A DNA stretch of 64,000 nt. Source: Sulfolobus sp. A20. GTDB taxonomy: Archaea > Thermoproteota > Thermoprotei_A > Sulfolobales > Sulfolobaceae. Below, piece by piece: positions 58,026 to 64,000 of this stretch (positions are counted from its first letter, which is position 1; every line of letters starts with the position of its first letter). The stretch lies in assembly GCF_001719125.1 (NCBI RefSeq), contig NZ_CP017006.1:1-64000 (forward strand). Reading direction: 5' to 3'. A model generated the notes under the pieces. That model was not told the origin of the DNA, searched no databases, and saw only the letters and a program-made list of their open reading frames with translations. A program made the translations under genes and the position numbers.

Positions 58026-59523
58026 TATAACGATAAGTCCATTTAATAGGGTTGAAGGCGATTTAGATGTAGAAGTTAAATATGAGAAAAATAAGGTCGT
58101 TGACGTGAAATTCATCTCAAGATTGTTTAGAGGGTTAGAAATAATATTGAGAAATAAGGATCCGTGGGATGCTTTAGTAATAACGCCTAGGGTATGTGGA
58201 ATATGTGGAGGATCGCATCTATACTCATCAGCGTCAGCATTAGATATGATATATAATGCTGAAGTCCCTAAAAATGCGGTAAAAATTAGGAACGTATTGG
58301 CAATGGCTGAAACGTGTCAAAATGATATTAGGCACACGTATTTAATGTTCTTGATAGACTCTACCAATAGGCTATATGAAAAGTATGAATTTTACCCAGA
58401 AATTTTAAAGAGATGGACTCCATTAGTTGGAAGTTCTTATAAGGAGGCAATAAGATGGAGTAAAAAATATACTGAAATTTACGCCATTTTCGGCGGACAA
58501 TGGCCACACGGTTCAGCAATCATTCCGGGCGGGGTCACTACAGATCCCTATCCTAATGAGATCAATAAGGCTTTGGGTATATTAAAAAATATAACGTCAA
58601 ATTACTTAGAGAAAGTTATCTTAGGTGGAGATCTTGATCAGTTCTTAAATACCGTAAAAAGTGTTAAGGATTTAGATCAGTGGTCTGAGGATTTCCCGGA
58701 AAGTGATCTGGGAAAAATTTGGAGGTTTGGAAATGAATTAGGATGGCATAAGTTAGGCTTCGGTTCTGGGATTATGTTAAGTTATGGTCACTTTCCTAAA
58801 GATGAATACGTTAAGGAGGTTGATAGGGAAAAGGATTTGATCTTTAGAGCAGGAATTTATATAGTGAATAAAGGTGAATTGGTAAGGTTCGATCAGAAGA
58901 ATATTATGGAGTTCATTAATAAATCGTATTATAAGTACACTAAAGGGGATACGATTGGTCTTCATCCCTTCGAAGGAGAGACCAACCCAAACATGAGTGG
59001 TGATAAGGGGAAATATACTTTAACAAAATGTTTTAGATATAATCTTAATGGAGAGTTAATAACACCGGAAGTCGGCGCTCTGGCTATGCTAACAGTAGGA
59101 CAAAATCCTTTAATTTTAGATATAGTTAATAAGTTAGGTCCTAGTGTTTTAGCTAGGGTTATAGCAAGAATCGTTAGAGTTTCAATTTATCATAAGCTAA
59201 TCGAGGATGAATTAGAAGCCTTTGAGTTTGGAAAGCCAACTTATAAGAAACCTAATGAAGAAAAAGAGGGAAAGGGTTATGGCTTAGTTGAGGCACCTAG
59301 AGGTGCTCTAGGTCATTGGATTAGCGTTAAAGATGGAAAAATATACAATTATCAAATGGTTACACCAACAGAAATAAATATGGGACCAGAAGATCCTTCA
59401 AATAATAAGAGTCACGTAGCCAAAGCCTTAATAGGGACTGAGGTAGTTGATGTAAGTAATCCTGTAGAGGTTTATCATATTATAAGATCTCATGACGCAT
59501 GTATGGTGTGTAACGTACATTAA
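58018..59523 (+). CDS. [NiFe] hydrogenase large (catalytic) subunit
   Basis: 501 aa. N-terminal NRVEGDL and PRVCGICGGSH (first Ni/Fe Cys pair), middle FGGQWPHGSAIIPGGV, EAPRGALGHWISVKDGKIYN, and a C-terminal HDACMVCNVH (second pair) followed at once by the stop codon. Most hydrogenase large subunits carry a tail of about 15 residues after that His, cut by an endopeptidase; here there is none. Oxidises H2 at the NiFe(CN)2CO centre. The start is TTG 58018 within the small-subunit end. Confidence 0.95.
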   Translation: MTNITISPFNRVEGDLDVEVKYEKNKVVDVKFISRLFRGLEIILRNKDPWDALVITPRVCGICGGSHLYSSASALDMIYNAEVPKNAVKIRNVLAMAETCQNDIRHTYLMFLIDSTNRLYEKYEFYPEILKRWTPLVGSSYKEAIRWSKKYTEIYAIFGGQWPHGSAIIPGGVTTDPYPNEINKALGILKNITSNYLEKVILGGDLDQFLNTVKSVKDLDQWSEDFPESDLGKIWRFGNELGWHKLGFGSGIMLSYGHFPKDEYVKEVDREKDLIFRAGIYIVNKGELVRFDQKNIMEFINKSYYKYTKGDTIGLHPFEGETNPNMSGDKGKYTLTKCFRYNLNGELITPEVGALAMLTVGQNPLILDIVNKLGPSVLARVIARIVRVSIYHKLIEDELEAFEFGKPTYKKPNEEKEGKGYGLVEAPRGALGHWISVKDGKIYNYQMVTPTEINMGPEDPSNNKSHVAKALIGTEVVDVSNPVEVYHIIRSHDACMVCNVH

Positions 59524-60020
59524 CTATTACCATCATCTTTATTAACCAACGGTTTTGTCGATTTTCCTAGCTCCTTTAACATATACTGTAAGAAGGCTAA
59601 CGTCATCTTAACGTCTGGGTCATCGAAAGAGGCTAGTAACTCTATAATGTTTGACTGGCTGTTCTCCTTAATTATTCTCTCTGCTGCTTTAGATAGACCG
59701 GAAGTCATAACATCTAAAACTCCATGCTGATCTAGTGTGCTAACCACCTTACCTATCTTATCTAAATGCTTTGCTATAGCTATAAATCCATTAATGAAAT
59801 CGTCAACTTTCACTTCCCCAGAATCTATCATATGCTGTATGTCACCTAATAATTCTACTATAGCCTTAAACGTAGGTGATTTTACAACCGAGATTAACTT
59901 CCCCGATTTTAAAAGGTCAAGTATCATATCCAGAATTCCACTACTATTTAAGTAAATCACTATCTCAGTTAACTTCTTGATTCCTTCAATATAGTCTTGA
60001 TCTTCAAATGACTCTGTCAT
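59520..60020 (-). CDS. DUF1641 protein
   Basis: 166 aa, helical. AIAKHLDKIGKVVSTLDQHG, GLSKAAERIIKENSQ and DDPDVKMTLAFLQYMLKELG fit DUF1641 ('l.dp.v...lgfl...lk.lG'). DUF1641 genes often lie beside hydrogenase or formate-dehydrogenase genes, which matches its place here, convergent with and overlapping the large-subunit gene by 4 nt. Biochemical role unknown. Confidence 0.78.
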   Translation of the reverse strand: MTESFEDQDYIEGIKKLTEIVIYLNSSGILDMILDLLKSGKLISVVKSPTFKAIVELLGDIQHMIDSGEVKVDDFINGFIAIAKHLDKIGKVVSTLDQHGVLDVMTSGLSKAAERIIKENSQSNIIELLASFDDPDVKMTLAFLQYMLKELGKSTKPLVNKDDGNS

Positions 60021-60111
60021 TACGTATCATATTATTGATTACCATATATTAAAATATTTTTCTTTAGACTAAAAATGTCCAATTATGCATCAGAGTTATT
60101 CTTTCAGTTTT

Positions 60112-60397
60112 ACTGACCTCCTTTCCGTCCTAAAGGTTCCCTTAGAGCGATTTACTGGTTTATGGTTAAACAACTTCATTTTCATCGCTTCACAGCTAGT
60201 GGGCTTTAACACCCACTCGTCCAGCGATGGCTGTATCTTCAACCAGATTATCCCTATCCCTTTTTCCCTCACCCCACCCTCCTCGAGATTAGTATTGAGG
60301 AGGAGGGACACATTCTCACTACCTCTTTTTTTCCTTAATAATATCCCTTCACTAAAAACATTATCCCGCCTTAAAAGGCTTGTCTTTCCTTTGTCAC
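60112..60397 (-). mobile_element. Internally deleted IS200/IS605 TnpB element, best-preserved copy
   Basis: On the minus strand: left end TGACAAAGGAAAGACAAGCC with the GGCTTTTAAGGC-type hairpin, about 120 bp, then an open frame (LEEGGVREKGIGIIWLKIQP, LDEWVLKPTSCEAMK, NHKPVNRSKGTFRTERRSVK) and the right-end hairpin GACGGAAAGGAGGTCAGT. Shared order with the copies at 38220 and 48111 shows one mobile family. The frame here (60096-60311) is relic, not a gene. Confidence 0.6.
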
Positions 60398-60411
60398 AAT
60401 TTTCAAGACAA

Positions 60412-60774
60412 CTAGCACATATAAGCGTTCTTATCCTTATCTATTAAATTTATAACCGTGATGAGTATTTGCATAGCATTTTTAACAGCCTTACCTTCAG
60501 TGGTCAGATAATAATATACTTTTATAGGCTCTTCTGAAACTACTTCACGTTTAACTAGGTTAACGTCCTCCAGTTCCTTAAGTCTGATTGATAGAATCCT
60601 TTGAGTCATACCATCAATTTTCCTCTGTATTTCATTAAACCTAAGCTTTCCGTATTTGTCAAGCAAGACAAGTATAGCATAGGTATACTTTTTAGTTATT
60701 AGCTCAAAAAGTTTCGAAGAATATGGAAGACATAAGTCTTGATCCCTTATGCAACATTGATTTACTTGAGCCAT
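60412..60774 (-). CDS. HxlR-family winged-helix regulator
   Basis: 120 aa. FELITKKYTYAILVLLDKYG (HxlR 'l..l.gkW...il..L'), KLRFNEIQRKIDGMTQRILS, IRLKELEDVNLVKREVVSEE and YYYLTTEGKAV are in family order. N-terminal cysteines in CCIRDQDLC could sense redox state or metal, as in some HxlR/HypR proteins. It lies within the hydrogenase locus and is a candidate regulator of it. The N-terminal Cys group is its most unusual feature. Confidence 0.87.
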   Translation of the reverse strand: MAQVNQCCIRDQDLCLPYSSKLFELITKKYTYAILVLLDKYGKLRFNEIQRKIDGMTQRILSIRLKELEDVNLVKREVVSEEPIKVYYYLTTEGKAVKNAMQILITVINLIDKDKNAYMC

Positions 60775-61544
60775 CTTGTACCTAAATCTTAGACAACTTA
60801 TAAAAGTATATTAAACTAACTTTTCTATCGAGGAAAACATATTACACCCAGTATACCATTATTAAGCATCTGTTTAATCGTCGATACTTTTATTATATTA
60901 TTTAACTTCACTCTTAGCTTTCAATAATAATTATAAATACCAATATTTTCGACGAGTCTTTTAATATTGAAGCTACTAAAATATACTAGGTAAATTCTAG
61001 TATACTTATAATTGTTTACAATAAAAGTAAAGATACTTTTACCATTTAAAGATAGGTGTAATAAATTATTTTTAATGAATCTTGTATTAATATAGCGTAA
61101 TTATCAAGGTATAGACTAATTTTAGGATAATCCAGAGGGTTAAAAGACTGTATCCCAGCACTGACTTCCTCTAACTAGACTTTCCTCATTTTGTAAATTT
61201 AATAGCTCCCAACTTTTGATTTGACGAGACTTCTAAAAATACTTTTAATTTTGATCAGACGAGACTGAGTGGGAATCTAATGGATAGTAAATTTTAATGA
61301 ATAATTAATAATATTCATAATATCTGAAAATTATAATAATCTCCATATTTTAGATAGAACCTAACTCATTGGAATCTAAACTCATATTTTTATCTTAAAA
61401 ACTACCGCTTAAACTAATTTCATACTCTTTAGTTTTTATTAGTTAAACTGTTGTTCACATATTCTCTGACCCATATCTTTTTGAGGATGAAAAATAAGTG
61501 TACGTTTTCTAAAAATTTAAATTTAAAATTGAAAATTGTTAAAG
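60775..61544. other. Long AT-rich intergenic region
   Basis: 770 bp with no gene. A solo hairpin relic lies at 61162-61198 (TGACTTCCTC...TTTCCTCATTTTG). AAACTGTTGTTCACAT at 61445-61460 resembles the right terminal repeat of the MITE family and may be a solo end. It must contain the promoter of the HxlR gene. Confidence 0.5.
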
Positions 61545-62702
61545 TTAGCAGAATCCACCTATCCTCTTACTTCCTATTAATCTATTATTCTCGTCATAAA
61601 TATTAACCTTAGTTACAAAACATGTATCTAATGATGAAACGGCTAATGGTATTCCATCTATTGGTATTCCTATTACACTCCTCTCTAGTACTCCTCCCGG
61701 CGAGGCTATAATTGTAGTAGGCTGTAGAATGTTATAATTCTCGATCTTACCATTATCTATTTTGAAAGTATGAAGTAAAGACCCTCTTATCGATTCTACA
61801 AGTCCCATATACTCTCCATCTGGAATTCTTAAAGTTGACGAAATTAAATCAGCGTTATGATAAAGAAGTATAAGTAGTTTGGCAATTATCTTAAGCCTCG
61901 ATATTTCTCTCAATAGGGGAGATGGACCAAATTTTTCGTGATACTTTCTCACCAATCCATCAAAGGTTAAAGCTTGAGCTAAAGGTCCTACTTCAACTGG
62001 TTTACTATCATATGTTACTCTTAACCCCTCATCTTTTAATTTACTAACCTCGAAATTGGTACCAAATGGAAATCCTACTGTAATATAGTTATTGACGCCA
62101 TTATTCCAAAAAATTGATTCATAAGCTTTATCAACTAGTAAACCTACGTCACCTTTCCTTATTTCGTCTAAGTCATTTACTTCTAGGAAATCACCTAGGG
62201 GCATTCCTAGTATTTCGTTTTCGACGAAATTGACAACTTCCTTTAGATCCTCTCCTTTAAATGGGACGTTAACTTTTTCACTTAAATATTTAGTATGGGG
62301 CCATTTGCCTCCAATTCTCTCCATTATTTCTCTTATCTTTCTAGAGTAATAACTTACCTTCCTAAATTTATCACCAGACGGAAAGTCGTATTCGACACCT
62401 AATTTTAAATGAGGAAACCAATAGGCATAAGGATGTCTTAGATGACTTTCGACTATCTCTAGCATTACCATTATTTCAATTATCTGCTTGTTTTCTAGAA
62501 AAGGTGAAACGTAAGCGTAAATGTGTGATTGACTACAAGTTGCTAATAATCTAGGCAATATTTCATAAAGTTTCAAAGCTTCTTTTCCTATAAACGCTTT
62601 CTCAAATCCTCTCAAAACGTTTCCGCTAGATTTTGCCTTTATCACCTTACCATCACTTGTAAAAACGTCTAAATTGATGACTTCTATTTCTGGAGATATC
62701 AT
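61545..62702 (-). CDS. Degenerate hydrogenase large-subunit paralogue (HupK/HoxV-like scaffold candidate)
   Basis: 385 aa. It aligns over its length with the large subunit at 58018: LPRLLATCSQSHIYAY for PRVCGICGGSHLYSS, GGKWPHTKYL for GGQWPHGSAI, ESIRGSLLHTFKIDNGKIEN for EAPRGALGHWISVKDGKIYN, and SLDTCFVTKVN for SHDACMVCNVH. Only the second Cys of the first pair and the first Cys of the second pair remain, so a normal NiFe site cannot form. HupK/HoxV proteins are shortened large-subunit relatives that carry the Fe(CN)2CO unit during assembly; that role is my inference. Divergent from hypC. Confidence 0.78.
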   Translation of the reverse strand: MISPEIEVINLDVFTSDGKVIKAKSSGNVLRGFEKAFIGKEALKLYEILPRLLATCSQSHIYAYVSPFLENKQIIEIMVMLEIVESHLRHPYAYWFPHLKLGVEYDFPSGDKFRKVSYYSRKIREIMERIGGKWPHTKYLSEKVNVPFKGEDLKEVVNFVENEILGMPLGDFLEVNDLDEIRKGDVGLLVDKAYESIFWNNGVNNYITVGFPFGTNFEVSKLKDEGLRVTYDSKPVEVGPLAQALTFDGLVRKYHEKFGPSPLLREISRLKIIAKLLILLYHNADLISSTLRIPDGEYMGLVESIRGSLLHTFKIDNGKIENYNILQPTTIIASPGGVLERSVIGIPIDGIPLAVSSLDTCFVTKVNIYDENNRLIGSKRIGGFC

Positions 62703-62746
62703 ATAAATTAGTTATCTTTTTAAACTTATAAACATAGTTAATTTAT

Positions 62747-62974
62747 ATGTGTTTAAGCTTACCAGCTGTTGTGGTTCAGAGCGAGGGAATGGTGGTATTT
62801 GTTGATTACGGTAATGGCAATATTCAACCAGTTATAAATACTGAAGTTGACGTTAAGCCTGGTGATAAGGTTATTGTGAGTTATGGGATGATAATTAGTA
62901 AGATAAGTGAGGAGGAATTTAAAGAGTTACAACAAATTCAGAAAGAGATGGTGAATTATTTTGAGCAACTATGA
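62747..62974 (+). CDS. hypC: HypC hydrogenase maturation chaperone
   Basis: 75 aa. MCLSLPAVVV has the essential Cys2 of HypC ('MCLaiPg.V'), followed by the beta-barrel residues FVDYGNGNIQPVINTEVDVK, PGDKVIVSYGMIISKISEEE. HypC carries the Fe(CN)2CO precursor with HypD to the large subunit. The end overlaps the beginning of a second HypC-like frame. The core is more divergent than in bacterial HypC. Confidence 0.88.
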   Translation: MCLSLPAVVVQSEGMVVFVDYGNGNIQPVINTEVDVKPGDKVIVSYGMIISKISEEEFKELQQIQKEMVNYFEQL

Positions 62975-63194
62975 TCCCTATGATATGGCACACGTTGGTA
63001 AAATAATTGAAATTGTCGGTGACGAGGCTAAAGTGGATTTTAAGGGAGTAATGAGAAAGGTAAATATTTCATTAGTTAACGCTAAGGTAGGGGATTACGT
63101 TTTGGTTCACGCGGGTTATGCTATAAAAGTATTAAATGATAAGGAGATTGAGGAAGATTTAAGGAGCAAAATTAAGAGCTTACTTTCTGACTAA
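62961..63194 (+). CDS. HypC-like protein lacking the N-terminal cysteine
   Basis: 77 aa from TTG 62961, or 69 aa from ATG 62985 (MAHVGKIIEIVGDEAKVDF). GKIIEIVGDEAKVDFKGVMR, KVNISLVNAKVGDYVLVHAG and YAIKVLNDKEIEED follow the HypC consensus more closely than the first copy does, but no Cys is present anywhere. It cannot bind the iron precursor in the usual way. Its stop overlaps the convergent gene by 23 nt. Possibly a partner of HypC or of the degenerate large-subunit paralogue. Confidence 0.82.
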   Translation: MSNYDPYDMAHVGKIIEIVGDEAKVDFKGVMRKVNISLVNAKVGDYVLVHAGYAIKVLNDKEIEEDLRSKIKSLLSD

Positions 63195-63480
63195 TGAGTT
63201 CCTTTACTCTTTTTACTAATTCTTCGTTGCACTTACCGCTAATGAGATAGTTGAACATTTCGTCAATAACCTCAGAGTATAACTCATAAATCTTGCTGTC
63301 ACTCTTTTTCATGTTCTCTATAATCAAGTATCTGTAATCGACTATTGAATCTTTAAGTTGAAACTTAAATAATGCATATTCCTCAAGGCAGTCTAACAAT
63401 GCCGATAGTTTAACGACTGGATCTCTTGATATTTCAGCTAATTCTAATAAATTCTTAGCTAAGTATTCATGAGAGTCCAT
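63172..63480 (-). CDS. Helical protein of unknown function in hydrogenase locus
   Basis: 102 aa, nearly all helix (LAKNLLELAEISRDPVVKLS, ALLDCLEEYALFKFQLKDSI, EVIDEMFNYLISGKCNEELV). ATG 63480 overlaps the stop of the preceding gene by 14 nt. No known motif. By its place in the operon it is probably a maturation or accessory factor. Confidence 0.65.
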   Translation of the reverse strand: MDSHEYLAKNLLELAEISRDPVVKLSALLDCLEEYALFKFQLKDSIVDYRYLIIENMKKSDSKIYELYSEVIDEMFNYLISGKCNEELVKRVKELISQKVSS

Positions 63481-63745
63481 TCATTATCATCTCTAATCTA
63501 ACGTTTATCTCATCTCGTAAGTAATAGTTTTCAAGTTTAACTTGGTATCCGCATTTAAATACCTCCTTCAATATTTGCAATCCTAAAGCTATTACCAGAA
63601 TTTGTGGGGTGTAAGCTGAGACTGGTCTATAATAGATCGTATCGTTTTCAACTCTAATTAAACCTAAATTTAATGCTGGTATTCCTGTCTCAAGCTCTAT
63701 TACATTCTCCAAGTTTTTAAGACAGCTTTCCTTGTCTTCCGCCAA
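63467..63745 (-). CDS. Unknown small protein in hydrogenase locus
   Basis: 92 aa. ENVIELETGIPALNLGLIRV then ENDTIYYRPVSAYTPQILVI and ALGLQILKEVFKCGYQVKLE. Two cysteines (C8 and C64) and no motif I recognise. It overlaps the genes on both sides (29 nt and 14 nt), so the three form one leftward operon. Confidence 0.6.
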   Translation of the reverse strand: MAEDKESCLKNLENVIELETGIPALNLGLIRVENDTIYYRPVSAYTPQILVIALGLQILKEVFKCGYQVKLENYYLRDEINVRLEMIMNGLS

Positions 63746-64000
63746 ATTTTACCGCCCTAATGTATCCAGCACCAGGTTTTCTCAAGTCTATTAAGGTTAA
63801 TTTGTATTTTATACCCCCTAAAGCCTTTGAAGCTACATTAAATCTAGCCCATTCGTCCAATATCTCCATGAATGCCCTAGCTTCGTGAATGCAAGCACCA
63901 GCTGAAAAAGCTCCATGATTTAGAGTTATTACAACTCTAGGCACTTTCATTCCTTCTCCTCTAAACGCTTCGCCTATCAATTTAGCTAGTTCCTTAGTGC
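63717..64000 (-). CDS. Partial gene, C-terminal part of an unknown protein
   Basis: The frame is open to the right edge of the window (TKELAKLIGEAFRGEGMKVP...), so the true start may lie outside. Visible residues include VVITLNHGAFSAGACIHEAR, AFMEILDEWARFNVASKALG and LRKPGAGYIRAVKFGGRQGK. The Asn-His and single Cys in NHGAFSAGACIHEAR look like a metal-site candidate. An internal ATG at 63950 is another possible start. Family not recognised; operon with the two genes that follow. Confidence 0.55.
   Translation of the reverse strand, partial: TKELAKLIGEAFRGEGMKVPRVVITLNHGAFSAGACIHEARAFMEILDEWARFNVASKALGGIKYKLTLIDLRKPGAGYIRAVKFGGRQGKLS

Noticed and set aside
1-64000. tRNA or rRNA genes
   Set aside because: I looked for TPsiC-arm (GGTTCAAATCC-type) and 16S/23S signatures and found none that fold with the rest of the gene.

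Overview
The window comes from an AT-rich thermoacidophilic crenarchaeon, very probably a member of the Sulfolobales. The evidence is long type III-associated CRISPR arrays with 24/25-nt repeats, crenarchaeal Cmr and Csm/III-D operons with a CARF-HTH regulator, DUF973- and DUF1404-like membrane proteins, GGTGAT Shine-Dalgarno sites inside operons, and TATA boxes about 25 nt before leaderless start codons. I cannot name the species from sequence alone.

Positions 1-31,000 are a CRISPR island. Array A (about 92 repeats) ends in a repeat cut short by a miniature inverted-repeat element. A leftward Cmr (III-B) operon follows in the order cmr4-cmr5-cmr1-cmr6-cmr2-cmr3. Array B (about 69 repeats) is transcribed leftward and contains a tandem duplication of eight repeat-spacer units. 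Its leader is at 18,272-18,757. A decayed stretch with TnpB remnants leads to a csx1 gene broken by one in-frame stop. A ten-gene III-D/Csm-type operon runs leftward from 30,825 to 22,339 and includes a 54-codon gene ahead of cas10. Diverging from it is a small module: a PD-(D/E)XK protein, a second Cas6 and a CARF-HTH regulator. No adaptation genes (cas1, cas2, cas4) and no type I interference genes are in the window. Both Cas10 proteins keep HD and GGDD motifs, so both may cut DNA and make cyclic oligoadenylate, while the only visible Csx1-type receptor is interrupted.

Positions 33,800-40,700 hold mostly poorly characterised genes: two related SRPBCC-like proteins, an MBL-fold protein, a DUF202 protein, a wHTH protein coupled to an AAA ATPase with a nuclease-like C-terminus, a SWIM zinc-finger protein and a DUF1404-like membrane protein. 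Positions 40,760-45,338 are a leftward operon: a UbiE-like methyltransferase, a U32 protein, an MBL hydrolase, and AhbD- and AhbC-like radical SAM enzymes, the last with a frameshift. Next come a glycosyltransferase, a DUF973 protein, DUF488, a toxin-antitoxin-like pair with an internal duplication, a Tat-exported sulfite-oxidase-family protein with a membrane partner, and an ABC exporter.

Positions 54,685-64,000 are a [NiFe] hydrogenase locus: HypF, small and large subunits, a DUF1641 protein, an HxlR regulator, a degenerate large-subunit paralogue that may be a maturation scaffold, HypC, a second HypC-like protein without the catalytic cysteine, and three small unknown genes, the last cut by the window edge. 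The large subunit ends exactly at its metal-binding motif and has no cleavable tail. IS200/IS605-type TnpB remnants and short hairpin relics are scattered from 20 kb to 61 kb.
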